In this document: positions 24,342 to 34,314 of the stretch, one piece after another
Layout of the letters: each line of letters begins with the position of its first letter
Numbering within the stretch: the stretch's first letter is position 1
Assembly: GCA_039191605.1 (NCBI GenBank)
Contig: JBCCXL010000030.1
Span: 1 to 51,091 of the forward strand
Source of the DNA: JBCCXL01 sp039191605
Lineage (GTDB): Bacteria > Acidobacteriota > Thermoanaerobaculia > Multivoradales > JAHZIX01
Length of the DNA stretch: 51,091 nt
Direction: 5' to 3'
Notes under the pieces: generated by a model
The model's input: the letters and a program-made list of their open reading frames with translations, nothing else
Database searches by the model: none
What the model was told of the DNA's origin: nothing
Made by a program: the position numbers and the translations under genes

Positions 24342-25385
24342 TCAGGTGGCGCGGGTGGGGGCGGGGCGGCGATCCCTCGCCGACGGACGGGCGGGCTGGA
24401 GCGGCTGCCGGGATTCCACCAGCCAGGTGGCGGTGAAGAGCATCAGGGCGATCCACACCAGGTCCGCCATCAGCAGGTGCACCAGCTGCATCCAGGTCGG
24501 GGCCAGGAGCACGACGTTGACCACGCCGCCGATGAGCTGGGCGAAGACCAGGACCATCAGCCAGCGGGCGCGGCGGGAGCCCTCGGCGCTGGGGGCGACG
24601 GCTCCGCGGCGCAGCTGCCGCGGTCGGGCGCGCTCGAGGTAGGAGCGAACAAAGGAGAGCATGGCGAGGGAGGCGGCGACGGCGATCAGGGGATGGATCA
24701 CCCGCAGCCGCAGCAGGGTTGGGGCGGTGGCGGAGAGCTCGTCGGCGATACCTTCCCGCAGGCTCTCCGCCGGGTAGAGGGTGTCTCCCAGGGCGGCGAC
24801 GGCGCCGCTGGCGCCGCTGGCGATGACCAGCAGAATCACCACCCACAGCCCGGTGGAGGCCGCCGATAGGGGGAATTGGGCGTCGCGGCGAGAGGAGAGA
24901 TCCGCGGTGAGGGTCACCGCCGCCAGCAGCAGCAGAGTGTTGACCAGATGCAGCGCGAGGTAGACCGCCCGCGCTGCCGAGGCGTTGTCCTCCACCAGAC
25001 CGAAGATCACCAGGCCGGCGCCGATGAGCGCCTCGACGATGATCAGCACCAGCGAGGCGAGGGCCGCCCGTCGTACCGGGCTGGCAGCGGCGAAGCGCTG
25101 CCGGGCCATCCAGTAGAGGGCCACCACCAGCAGCAGCGAAATCCCGCTGGTGAGGCGGTGGGTAAATTCGATGAAGGTCGCCAGGGCGGGGGCCGGAGGC
25201 ACGATCTCACCGTTGCACAGCGGCCAATGGCTGCCGCAGCCGGCGCCGGAGCCGGTGGCCCGCACCAGGGCGCCCCAGACGATGACCACCAAAATGACCG
25301 CGACGACGAACCACGCGAAGGCGGTGAAGCGCGGGGAGGGAGCCTGAGGAGCGATGCGTTGGGCGAGTCGGGTGGAGAAGCTCAT
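24342..25385 (-). CDS. ctaA: Heme A synthase (COX15/CtaA family)
   Basis: A 347-residue membrane protein with eight hydrophobic helices in two four-helix halves. It hydroxylates/oxidises heme O to heme A for aa3-type cytochrome oxidase. Hallmarks: GALVRATGSGAGCGSHWPLCNG with the paired cysteines of the first loop, EFTHRLTSG, HLVNTLLLL, RVIHPLIAV and VHLLMADLVW, which supply the four heme-ligand histidines. A GTG at 25391 is possible, but the ATG at 25385 has GGAAG at the right distance. The C-terminus is Arg/Pro-rich. Its presence implies an aerobic respiratory chain with heme A; the oxidase genes are not in the window. A methyltransferase gene follows. Confidence 0.94.
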   Translation of the reverse strand: MSFSTRLAQRIAPQAPSPRFTAFAWFVVAVILVVIVWGALVRATGSGAGCGSHWPLCNGEIVPPAPALATFIEFTHRLTSGISLLLVVALYWMARQRFAAASPVRRAALASLVLIIVEALIGAGLVIFGLVEDNASAARAVYLALHLVNTLLLLAAVTLTADLSSRRDAQFPLSAASTGLWVVILLVIASGASGAVAALGDTLYPAESLREGIADELSATAPTLLRLRVIHPLIAVAASLAMLSFVRSYLERARPRQLRRGAVAPSAEGSRRARWLMVLVFAQLIGGVVNVVLLAPTWMQLVHLLMADLVWIALMLFTATWLVESRQPLQPARPSARDRRPAPTRAT

Positions 25386-25947
25386 GGTCACTTCCGGCCA
25401 GAAAGGGTGATCGGGAGTTAGATCAGGAGTCGGATCGGGAGATCGGTCGAAAGGCAGGTGCAGCGAGGGAAGCTTCGAAGCGCAGTGGGTGAAGCATTCG
25501 GCGGTGAGATGCCAGTAGTTTTCTTCCGGTACCTATGGAGCCCCAAGCTCTGTGAGTTGTGCAGGAGGAGCGGGACCTCGGGGCGCTCCCTCGCAGCCTA
25601 TCGAAGAGGCCGAAGCGGATCCACCGTTCGATGCTTGTCGTACAATGAAGTAGCGAAGAGATTCCCGCGAAGGGCGTCTGGGGATTTCCCAATTCCCGCA
25701 ATTGGGGGCCCGTTCCTTCCGCGTCGAGAACTCTCCTCGCTGTCCCTCCATTCGCTATTCCTTCACTCGTTACTCCCCCGACTCGCTGTTCCCCGAGAAG
25801 AGCAAAGGTTGGTCGCGATGCCGGCCGAGGCGGAAGCGAAGGAGGGTAGACGATGACGACGACCTCTCCAGCGGCTGGCCCGATCCCGGCTTTCCGGGGC
25901 TCTCTCCTGAGGCCGCCGCTCTTAAAACCCTGATCAGGAGTTTCCCT
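25386..25947. other. Divergent intergenic region before the bacilliredoxin gene
   Basis: A 562-base stretch between ctaA (minus) and the bacilliredoxin gene (plus). It has a TACAAT -10-like hexamer at 25641-25646 and a CCCAATT/AATTGGG hairpin at 25688-25706. Reading frames here are not convincing as genes. Confidence 0.4.
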
Positions 25948-26367
25948 ATGCCCTATAGCCCTATGTTGGTTCAGCCGATGCGCCAGGAGCTCACCTCCAT
26001 CGGCTTCGAAGAGCTGCGCTCGGCAGAAGACGTGGATCGTTTCATGGAGAACAAGGAAGGCACCGCCCTCCTGGTTTTCAATTCCGTCTGCGGCTGTGCC
26101 GCCGGCATGGCGCGCCCCGGCGTGCGCCTGGCGCTGGAAGGGGCGGTGACCCCGGATCGCCAGTTCACCGTCTTTGCCGGCCAGGACGTGGAAGCCGCCC
26201 AGCGGGCCCGTTCCTACATCGCCGATATTCCGCCCTCGAGCCCTTCCCTCGCCCTGTTCAAGGACGGAGAGCTGGTGTTCTTCGTGCCGCGTCACCGCAT
26301 CGAGGGGCGCACTGCCGAGCAGGTGGCCAATGACCTAGCTTCGGCCTTCCAGGAGCACTGCGCCTAA
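25948..26367 (+). CDS. BrxA/BrxB-family bacilliredoxin
   Basis: A 139-residue thioredoxin-fold protein of the YphP/YqiW (BrxA/BrxB) family, which reduces mixed disulfides between bacillithiol and proteins. The family active site CGC is at residues 48-50 (FNSVCGCAAGMARP), and the family N-terminus MPYSPMLVQPMRQEL and the SPSLALFKDGELVFFVPRH segment are present. The ATG at 25948 has AGGAG seven bases upstream. It complements the YtxJ-type protein at 11300-11674. It appears to be a single gene. Confidence 0.95.
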   Translation: MPYSPMLVQPMRQELTSIGFEELRSAEDVDRFMENKEGTALLVFNSVCGCAAGMARPGVRLALEGAVTPDRQFTVFAGQDVEAAQRARSYIADIPPSSPSLALFKDGELVFFVPRHRIEGRTAEQVANDLASAFQEHCA

Positions 26368-26663
26368 GCAGCGTCGTTGCTCAGAAGCACGGCGCCTAGG
26401 CCCTAGCCCGGGGCTTTGTTCTACAACGCTTCGTTGCGCCCCGTCTTTGTGTTGGCTCTGTGCTGTGAAAGCTCTATCTCAATCCCGCCGCCGTCGGCGG
26501 CGGGGTTGCTCACAGGAGCCTCTGCCTCTGCCTCTGCCTCTGCCTTTTGGCCTTGCCCCACCCCTGGGCTCGCGATCGAGGGCCTTTGTGCTCGAGCTGG
26601 CGAATCGAAGTTTTCGCCGATCATTCACCGCGCTGATTCTTTGGACGAGGGGGTCGTTCCGTC
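26368..26663. other. Intergenic region with GC hairpin and hexamer repeat
   Basis: A near 300-base gap. It contains a CCCGCCGCC/GGCGGCGGG hairpin with a GTC loop (26484-26504), a candidate terminator for the bacilliredoxin gene without a clean T-run, followed by four CCTCTG units. Confidence 0.5.
26519..26544 (+). repeat. CCTCTG hexamer microsatellite
   Basis: Four tandem copies of CCTCTG followed by CC, in the intergenic region before a small hypothetical gene. Confidence 0.9.
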
Positions 26664-26942
26664 ATGGGAACCTTTCATGATCACAAGGGGGAGTACCACG
26701 GCATCACGGTCGTGGTGGAGACTCGCGGTGGGGAGCTGCTGGTGGGTCGCTGCGACACCGTCACCGACGATGCGGTGGTGATGCTGAAGCTCGATCGCTA
26801 CAGCGATAAGGGCACCGTGCTGGGCCGCGAGGAGTGGCTGCAGCGGGCGGCCATGGTGGGGATCTTCCCGAGCATCGACCGCCTGGTGATTCCGCGCCGG
26901 GAGGTTGCCTCTCTGCGTCGCCTCGGCGAGATCGAGGGGTAA
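26664..26942 (+). CDS. Small conserved-looking protein, possible Sm/SH3-like barrel
   Basis: A 92-residue soluble protein of unknown function. The stretch HGITVVVETRGGELLVGRCDTVTDDAVVMLKLDRY (residues of about 12-46, described as blocks: GITVVVET, GGELLVGRC, DDAVVMLK) reads like successive beta-strands of a small Sm/SH3-type barrel in which the G-x-V-x-V-x-T and G-x-L-x-G pattern is typical. The C-terminal part is basic and helical. The upstream GAGGGGG is about 11 bases from the ATG. The stop lies 5 bases before a DUF423 gene, so they form an operon. The barrel fold is my inference. Confidence 0.7.
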   Translation: MGTFHDHKGEYHGITVVVETRGGELLVGRCDTVTDDAVVMLKLDRYSDKGTVLGREEWLQRAAMVGIFPSIDRLVIPRREVASLRRLGEIEG

Positions 26943-26947
26943 CGGCG

Positions 26948-27343
26948 ATGTCGGCCTCTCTGAATCGCCAGGCTTTTATTGGTGGTGCCCTAAGCTGTGC
27001 CTTGGCGATCGCCGCTGGGGCCTTTGGAGCCCACGCTCTAGAGGGGCAGGTGAGCGCCCGCTCCCTGGAGCTGTGGCGAACCGCGGCTCTCTACCTCGCC
27101 TTCGCCGGCTTCGGCCAGCTCGCCGCGGGACTCGCCCCGGCGGTCTCCGATGGCTCCGCCGTCGGTAGCTTCCGGCTCGCCGGTCACCTGCTGCTGTGGG
27201 GCGGATTGATCTTCGCCGGGACGGTCTTCGCCCTGGCGCTGGGAGCTCCCTCCTGGCTGGGAGCGGTGACTCCTCTCGGCGGTAGCGCGCTGCTGGCGGG
27301 CTTTGTCTTTCTCGCCGTCGGAGGCTGGCGGGCGAGTCGCTGA
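26948..27343 (+). CDS. DUF423 membrane protein (YgdD/YwdK type)
   Basis: A 131-residue inner-membrane protein with four helices. The DUF423 hallmark at the N-terminus is FIGGALSCALAIAAGAFGAHAL, seen here as the GAFGAHAL motif near residue 25. WRTAALYLAFAGFGQL, LLLWGGLIFAGTVFALALG and the closing PLGGSALLAGFVFLAVGGW follow. The function of the family is unknown. The ATG at 26948 comes 5 bases after the upstream stop, with GAGGGG as a ribosome site. A repeat array starts within ten bases or so of the stop. Confidence 0.93.
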   Translation: MSASLNRQAFIGGALSCALAIAAGAFGAHALEGQVSARSLELWRTAALYLAFAGFGQLAAGLAPAVSDGSAVGSFRLAGHLLLWGGLIFAGTVFALALGAPSWLGAVTPLGGSALLAGFVFLAVGGWRASR

Positions 27344-27348
27344 ATTCC

Positions 27349-27417
27349 TGAGCTGTTGGACCCCTGACCCGCAGGCTCTCTGATCCGCTGGCTCTCTGAT
27401 CCGCTGGCTCTCTGGGC
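27349..27417 (+). repeat. 16-bp tandem array after the DUF423 gene
   Basis: Two exact copies of GGCTCTCTGATCCGCT (27374-27389 and 27390-27405), a partial third copy to 27417, and two decayed copies upstream (CTGAG... at 27349, CTGACCCG at 27364) that keep the 15-16 base spacing. The array begins eight bases after the gene stop. Confidence 0.8.
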
Positions 27418-27584
27418 CGCCGAGCCCCGGAGCCGCTGGGTAGTGGAGGCTCCGGGAGGCTGCCCGAGCCTTCACTCTCGCCGGCGGAGAAAATCGGCAG
27501 CGGAATCCGGGTTGTGCGGGGCTCGGGAGGTCGTTACCATCTCCTGTGGGATTGCCGCATTTCGGTCGCTGCCTCCAGCTCTTG

Positions 27585-27627
27585 CAGGGCCTCTTACAGG
27601 GCCTCTTACAGCGCCTCTAACAGTGCC
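27585..27627 (+). repeat. 12-bp tandem array upstream of pruA
   Basis: CAGGGCCTCTTA twice, then CAGCGCCTCTAA, then a partial CAGTGCC. It lies 170-210 bases before the pruA start in an otherwise gene-free stretch of about 450 bases (27344-27792). Confidence 0.9.
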
Positions 27628-27792
27628 GGTGATCCTCTGCCGTCCTGCCTCGCCTCCACTGCCGATCCTCGCGCTTCTGTGATTCATCGATTTCGCCACC
27701 ACGGCGACTCACCGTGGTGAAGCGACGTGCCCACAATCTGGAGCCGGCGGCCTGCGCCCCGCGCCTCCCCTTCGACCTGGAGATTCCTCCCT

Positions 27793-29443
<1,651 letters not shown>

Positions 29444-29451
<8 letters not shown>

Positions 29452-29863
29452 GGCGACGGGTTCTCACCACTCCAGCCTCAACACCCACCTCGGCATCGAT
29501 CCGCGGTGGGTGGGGCGGGTGGTGGAGCTCGCCGACGGCAGCGCCCGGGCGCTGCTGGAGACCCTGCCGGAGATGGCCGCCGACGATCGCGGTCTGGTCC
29601 ACGGCGGCTTCGTCTTCGGGCTGGCGGACCTCGCGGCGATGGCGGCGGTGAACCACCCCAACGTGGTGCTGGGGGGCAGCGAGAGCCGCTTCCGGCGCCC
29701 GGTGTCCGTCGGCCAGATGCTCGAGGCCAAGGCCGAGGTGGAGGAGATTGACGGCCGCCGCTTTCGGGTGGCGGTGAACGTGCGGCGAGAGGGGGAGGAG
29801 GAGGTGGTACTCTCCGCCCAGCTCACCTGTTTCGTACTCGACGCTCACGTGCTCGACGGCTGA
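29444..29863 (+). CDS. PaaI-type hotdog thioesterase
   Basis: A 139-residue hotdog-fold protein of the acyl-CoA thioesterase PaaI/YbgC group. The core signature DDRGLVHGGFVFGLADLAAMAAVN (residues of about 45-68) carries the HGG turn and the helix that hosts the catalytic acidic residue (Asp near 60). The rest is strand-rich (SESRFRRPVSVGQMLEAKAEV). It starts inside the end of pruA (8-base overlap) and is therefore translationally coupled to it. It is followed by the 2-hydroxyacyl-CoA lyase homologue, so its substrate may be a CoA thioester handled by that enzyme; this is inference from order alone. Confidence 0.9.
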
Positions 29864-29917
29864 TCCCCGGTTCTCTAGCTGCCGGATTTTCGAGGCCGTC
29901 GAGGGAGGAATCCGCCG

Positions 29918-31723
29918 ATGGCCTCGTCTCCCGCCTCGACTCCGTCCAACGCCGACTCACCCCAGATCTCACCTGCCACTTCCGGTGCCCGCCACGGCGG
30001 GGATCTGGTGGGCCAGGTGCTGAAGAATCAGGGGGTCCGCTTCCTCTTCACCCTCTGCGGCGGGCATATCTCGCCGATTCTGGTGGGAGCCAAGCGGCTC
30101 GGCGTGCGGGTGATCGACGTGCGCCACGAGGTCAACGCCGTCTTTGCCGCCGACGCCGTCGCCCGGCTCACCGGCGTGCCGGGAGTGGCGGCGGTGACCG
30201 CCGGCCCCGGCGCCACCAACACCATCACGGCGATCAAGAACGCCCAGATGGCGCAGTCGCCGCTGGTGCTCCTCGGCGGCGCCACGGCGACCTTCCTCGA
30301 AGGCCGGGGCTCGCTGCAGGACATCGATCAGATGGCCCTGTTCAAGCCCCACGTCAAGTGGGCCGCCTCGGCGCGGCGGGTGCGGGATCTGGTGCCGATG
30401 CTGGAGCGCGCCTTCCGGGTCGCCCAGGCGGGGGTGCCGGGGCCGGTATTCCTGGAATGCCCGGTGGATCTGCTCTACGACGAGCCCACGGTGCGCTCCC
30501 TCTATCCCTTCCAGGGGGACGAGAAACCCCGCGGCTTCGGCCAGAAGATGGCGGCCCTCTACGTCAACCGCCACCTGAACAAGCTCTTCAAGGGGGCCTT
30601 CGACGAGGTGCCCGCCAACCGCCAGGTGATCGCCGCTCCCCAGCCCCGGGAGGCGGATCTCGAGGCGGCCTTCAACGACCTCGCCGCCGCCGAGCGGCCG
30701 CTGCTGATCCTCGGCAGCCAGGCGACCCTGCGGGCCCCGGAGTCGGAGGCCCTAGCGGAGGCGGTGGAGCGCCTCGGCGTGCCGGTCTACCTCGGCGGCA
30801 TGTCCCGCGGCCTGCTGGGGGCCGGCCACCCGCTGCACATGCGCCACAAGCGGCGCAAGGCGCTGAAGGATTCGGACCTGGTGATCCTCGCCGGCTTCCC
30901 GATGGATTTTCGGCTGGATTACGGTCGCTCCATCCCCTCCCGCACCAAGGTCATCTCCATCAATCGCTGTCGCAAGGATCTCTACAAGAATCGCCGCCCC
31001 ACCCTGGCGGTGCAGGCGGATCCCGGTCTTTTTCTCGAGACGCTGGCCTCCCAAATCGAGCGCGACGGTGACGAGTGGACCGGCTGGGTGGAGCAGCTGC
31101 GGGCGCGGGATCAGGAGCGGGACGACCAAATCGCCGAGCAGCGCACGGTGGAGACCGAGCACCTCAACCCGCTGGACGTCTGCCATCACATCGACCAGGC
31201 CCTGGCGGACGACTCCGTGCTGGTGGCCGACGGCGGCGACTTCGTCGGCACCGCCTCCTACATCACCCGCCCCCGCGGCCCCCTGCGCTGGCTCGACCCC
31301 GGCGCCTTCGGCACCCTCGGCGTCGGCGCCGGCTTCGCCCTCGGCGCCAAGCTGGTGCGCCCGGAGGCCGAAGTCTGGATCCTCTACGGCGACGGCTCCT
31401 GCGGCTACTCCATCGCCGAGTACGACACCTTCGTGCGCCACAACCTGCCGGTGATCTCCGTCGTCGGCAACGACGCCTGCTGGATGCAGATCGCCCGCGA
31501 GCAGGTCGAGATCCTGGAAGACGACGTCGGCTGCGGCCTCGCCCGCAGCGACTACCACCGAGTCGTCGAAGGCTTCGGCGCCAAGGGCCTGATGGTCAAC
31601 CAGCCGGATCAGCTCGAAGCTACCTTCGCCGAAGCCAAGCGACTCAACGCCGCAGGCCACCCGGTGCTGGTCAACGCCTGGCTGGGGAAGACGGACTTCC
31701 GCAAGGGCTCGATTTCGATGTAG
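29918..31723 (+). CDS. TPP-dependent lyase, ILVBL/2-hydroxyacyl-CoA lyase 2 homologue
   Basis: A 601-residue thiamine-diphosphate enzyme of the acetolactate synthase superfamily. Its segments look much closer to animal ILVBL (HACL2) than to IlvB: CGGHISPIL near 47-55, VTAGPGATNTITAIKNAQMAQSP, GGDFVGTASYITRPRGPLRW, DPGAFGTLGVGAGFALGAKL and the ending TDFRKGSIS (blocks compared from memory). The catalytic Glu is Glu71 (RHEVNAVFAADA); the TPP/Mg motif is GDG at 491-493 with Asn518. HACL2 cleaves 2-hydroxyacyl-CoA into formyl-CoA and an aldehyde. The N-terminal 25 residues are Ser/Pro-rich rather than the membrane helix of the animal protein. GGAGGA precedes the ATG. Last gene of an apparent three-gene operon with pruA and a thioesterase. 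Confidence 0.85.
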   Translation: MASSPASTPSNADSPQISPATSGARHGGDLVGQVLKNQGVRFLFTLCGGHISPILVGAKRLGVRVIDVRHEVNAVFAADAVARLTGVPGVAAVTAGPGATNTITAIKNAQMAQSPLVLLGGATATFLEGRGSLQDIDQMALFKPHVKWAASARRVRDLVPMLERAFRVAQAGVPGPVFLECPVDLLYDEPTVRSLYPFQGDEKPRGFGQKMAALYVNRHLNKLFKGAFDEVPANRQVIAAPQPREADLEAAFNDLAAAERPLLILGSQATLRAPESEALAEAVERLGVPVYLGGMSRGLLGAGHPLHMRHKRRKALKDSDLVILAGFPMDFRLDYGRSIPSRTKVISINRCRKDLYKNRRPTLAVQADPGLFLETLASQIERDGDEWTGWVEQLRARDQERDDQIAEQRTVETEHLNPLDVCHHIDQALADDSVLVADGGDFVGTASYITRPRGPLRWLDPGAFGTLGVGAGFALGAKLVRPEAEVWILYGDGSCGYSIAEYDTFVRHNLPVISVVGNDACWMQIAREQVEILEDDVGCGLARSDYHRVVEGFGAKGLMVNQPDQLEATFAEAKRLNAAGHPVLVNAWLGKTDFRKGSISM

Positions 31724-31761
31724 GGCTCTCGGAATGTGAGCTTGTCTTGGCTGCTCATGGA

Positions 31762-31801
31762 GAGGGGGCTTTAGAGCTCTTCGGCTCTTCCGACCCCCCT
31801 C
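31762..31801. terminator. Hairpin between convergent genes
   Basis: An outer stem GAGGGGG/CCCCCTC (31762-31768 with 31795-31801) encloses an inner AGAGC/GCTCT stem (31773-31777 with 31784-31788) with a TCTTCG loop. It lies between the lyase (plus) and the unknown gene (minus). No T-run. Confidence 0.5.
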
Positions 31802-31826
31802 GGAGTCTCGAAAGCTTGACCCGCCA

Positions 31827-32249
31827 TCAGGCGAAGATCTTGTCTTCACCTTCCTGGACGAAGGTCTCGCCGACGCTGATCTGTTCGCCGTCGAGCTCGT
31901 AGGGCATGTAGATCACCAGGGATTCGCTCTCCTTGTGATCCAGGGAGATGCCGATGGCGCGGGATTCGACGTCGTCCGGTGGCAGGGGGATGGTGACGTC
32001 GTAAACGATGGCGGTGGCGACGAATTCGCCCTTCTGGGCGCCTTCGCGAAGCTCTTGCTCGAAGGCGGCGACGAGCTCGGCGGGGTCGGGGTTCTCGTCG
32101 TCGCCCTGGGCGGACATCATGGTGAATTCGCCGTCTAGCCGCTTGGCGACAGCGTAGGGATAGAAGTCCCCGAACTTGCGCAGCATCTGCTCGGCGAAGC
32201 CGATGGATTGGTTCAGGAACTCTTCGATTTCGTTATGGGTATCAGTCAA
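31827..32249 (-). CDS. Unknown cytosolic acidic protein, TTG start
   Basis: A 140-residue acidic protein with no signal peptide or membrane segment and no family that I recognise. It opens with a helical stretch (EIEEFLNQSIGFAEQMLRKFGDFYPYAVAKRL) and then a mixed alpha/beta part with DPAELVAAFEQELREGAQKGE, TAIVYDVTIPLP, RAIGISLDHKESESLVIYMPY. The pattern FYPYA...G at the start and the late charged strand pair is seen in small uncharacterised proteins of several phyla. The start codon is TTG at 32249 with GAGG six bases upstream; no better start exists in frame. Coding by length, composition and ribosome site. It stands alone. Confidence 0.75.
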   Translation of the reverse strand: MTDTHNEIEEFLNQSIGFAEQMLRKFGDFYPYAVAKRLDGEFTMMSAQGDDENPDPAELVAAFEQELREGAQKGEFVATAIVYDVTIPLPPDDVESRAIGISLDHKESESLVIYMPYELDGEQISVGETFVQEGEDKIFA

Positions 32250-32713
32250 GGGAACCTCGATATGTCTTAGAGGGAATGTCTTGGGACGGTATATCTCAGG
32301 GGAGATTTAGTGAGGGCTGTCTCAGGGCCTGCGGGTGAGGGAAGCCCCTCTATTAGGGAAGCGCAGTGCGTTCGGAGAGGTAGCGCGTTGAGAGAGACAG
32401 CTGAGAAGGTAGGTTCGGTGTCTCGCGCGAAGAGTCCAGTGGTGCTTCGCGCGGGAGAATGAGGACTCGGCGCCCGGTGGTCTCGGGGCCAAGGATCTAA
32501 GGAGTGCGGGGAGGGGAGCGCTGGGAGACAGCGATTTGCGGTGGGTTTGCTACCTCAGGTTCCGCGGAGGCTCGACACTAGTATCGCCCGGCCTGCTGGC
32601 TGACCGGTGGGTCCGCCAGTGGATCCGTTAGTAGATGAAGTGTTCCGAGACCATGATGTCTTGGACAAGAAATTTCAGCGCGCCGGCCCCTGGGGCTTTC
32701 ATGGCCGGGCCTT
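32250..32713. other. Gene-free region with an inverted repeat
   Basis: A 464-base gap between two minus-strand genes. The only structure I see is CGCGCGAAG/CTTCGCGCG (32424-32432 with 32445-32453, 12-base loop), 175 bases upstream of the unknown gene; it could be the terminator of the esterase gene or an operator. Confidence 0.4.
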
Positions 32714-33589
32714 TTATCGCTGGGGCTTCCACAGCGCCCAGCGGAAGGCGTCCTCTTTCGTCGCGCGGAAGATGGTCCAATGCTGCTCGTCAGGGCGGGA
32801 GTCATAGGTCCAGGTGAGGTCTTCCGGGGCGTGCTCTTCGAGGATCTCCACCAGGGCCTCGGTGTGGCGGTGGATGTCCTCGGCGTCGGAGCCGGCAAAC
32901 CACAGGGTGCGCTGGAGGCCGGCAAGGCTGGGGAGGTCTTCCGGGGCGCGGCGCACCAGAGCGTGGTCGTCCCACCACAGGGAAGGGTCCACGGCGACGT
33001 GGCGCTGGAAGAGCTGGGGCTGGCGAAAGAAGGTGTCGACGACGAAGAGCCCGGCGAGAGATTCGCCGACGATGGCTCGTTCGCCGTTGGTGCGGTAGGT
33101 GGATTCAATGTGAGGGATCAGCTCGTCGGCAATGAAGGCGCGGAAGGCGGCGGCGCCGTCGCTCAGGGGGGCGTATTGGCCGTCCTCGTCGGTGGAGGAG
33201 TCGGGGGTGAGGTCGCGGCCGCGGACGGTGTTCTCGATGCCTACCACCAGGGTCGGGGCGATCTCGCCGTCGCGAATCAGCGAGTCGATGGTGTTGGCGA
33301 TGTGGGGGAAATCCTCCGCCACGCCGCCGTCGGGCATGTAGAGCACCGGATAGCTCTCGCTGCCTTCTTCATAGCCCGGCGGGGCATAGACGGCGATTCT
33401 GCGAGTCTCTTCCAGGATCTGAGACTCCAGGGAAAAGGCGCGGTGAGCCGGGATCGGGTCCTGGGGCGGAGCGCTGGCACAGCCGCTGGCGAGGCCGATT
33501 CCAAGGAGAGCGACGAGGGCGAGGCTCCAGCGGGAAGACCGGAGGTCAAAGCGGAGGGCGCTCAGAAGGAGATGGGATGCACAAAGCAT
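32714..33589 (-). CDS. Esterase-D-type alpha/beta hydrolase lipoprotein
   Basis: A 291-residue exported hydrolase of the putative esterase (PF00756) family that includes IroE/Fes-like siderophore esterases and S-formylglutathione hydrolases. A signal sequence ends in the lipobox-like LASGC (Cys near residue 37). The core has RRIAVYAPPGYEEGSESYPVLYMPDGG, the nucleophile elbow GESLAG (Ser near 176, family GxSxxG) and a late His in DEQHWTIF. The acidic residue is probably in the GSDAEDIHRH region. GAGG lies seven bases before the ATG. The natural ester substrate is unknown; a cell-envelope ester or siderophore is likely. No iron-uptake genes are nearby. Confidence 0.88.
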   Translation of the reverse strand: MLCASHLLLSALRFDLRSSRWSLALVALLGIGLASGCASAPPQDPIPAHRAFSLESQILEETRRIAVYAPPGYEEGSESYPVLYMPDGGVAEDFPHIANTIDSLIRDGEIAPTLVVGIENTVRGRDLTPDSSTDEDGQYAPLSDGAAAFRAFIADELIPHIESTYRTNGERAIVGESLAGLFVVDTFFRQPQLFQRHVAVDPSLWWDDHALVRRAPEDLPSLAGLQRTLWFAGSDAEDIHRHTEALVEILEEHAPEDLTWTYDSRPDEQHWTIFRATKEDAFRWALWKPQR

Positions 33590-34034
33590 GATCGGGCCTC
33601 AGGGATCTTTAGGGGCGCGGGAGGACAGGGGCCCCCAGCCAGAAGACGCAGCGAGAAGGCGCAGGGAAAGGACGCAGAGGGAAGACACAGGGAGCAGGGT
33701 GCAGTGAGAAGGCGCAGACAGGAGCAGGAGGGGGGGCCGTGGAGGAAGCTTGCTGGGTGGGCAAGGGGTTGAGGGGAGTTCGAGACCCTGGATCTCGGAC
33801 TTGGGGCTCGGACTGGGATCTCGGATTGGGGGCTTGCCGGGACTACTCGTCAAAAATGAGCCTCTACCATCATAAACGACGGATTGAGGCTTTCGTTTCA
33901 GCGGGATGGGGCGACTCCGAGGACTCGGGTTCCGAAGGGGGCCGCTGGCCGGTGGCGCCCAACACCGTGCGGCGGTAGCGGTGCTAAACTTGAGCGTCCG
34001 ACTTGCAAGGCTTTGCCTAGACCTTTGCCTCGTC

Positions 34035-34061
34035 CCGTGGCGAGATGATTTCTCGCCACGG
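34035..34061. repeat. Perfect 11-bp-stem hairpin
   Basis: CCGTGGCGAGA, loop TGATT, TCTCGCCACGG. No T-run follows on either strand. About 250 bases upstream of the S9 peptidase start, so possibly a leader structure. Confidence 0.75.
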
Positions 34062-34082
34062 TATCTCGAGGAATTCGCAATG

Positions 34083-34131
34083 CTTTGAGGTCGACGTCTT
34101 GAGATCGATGCCTTGAGGTTGACGTCTTGAA
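34083..34131 (+). repeat. 14-15-bp degenerate tandem array
   Basis: Three and a half copies of a CTTGAGGTCGACGT-like unit (CTTTGAGGTCGACGT, CTTGAGATCGATGC, CTTGAGGTTGACGT, CTTGAAGG). Confidence 0.75.
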
Positions 34132-34314
34132 GGCGGCTTGTCGGGGGCTCGACGCTCCGCTTTGAGCGCATCGCAGAGAGACTCCGACGTCTACAAAATC
34201 GAGGACGAATCGGATGCGCTTTCACCGCATCTGAGGCCTCAATGCCAAAAACGACAATTCACCATCTGTTGATCCCTCATGTTCGAACCACTCTCCGGGA
34301 GGCTCTCTCCAATC

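Larger units (their letters stand above)
33590..34314. other. Longest gene-free region of the window
   Basis: A 725-base divergent gap between the esterase (minus) and the S9 peptidase (plus). It starts with a purine-rich stretch (33630-33780), then holds an 11-bp perfect hairpin (34035-34061) and a 14-15-bp tandem array (34083-34131). Frames found here are Arg/Pro/Ser-rich and I reject them. A promoter for the peptidase is expected after about 34130. Confidence 0.5.

Noticed and set aside
30752..31849. Minus-strand frame opposite the lyase
   Set aside because: Same reason: composition artefact of a highly biased gene.
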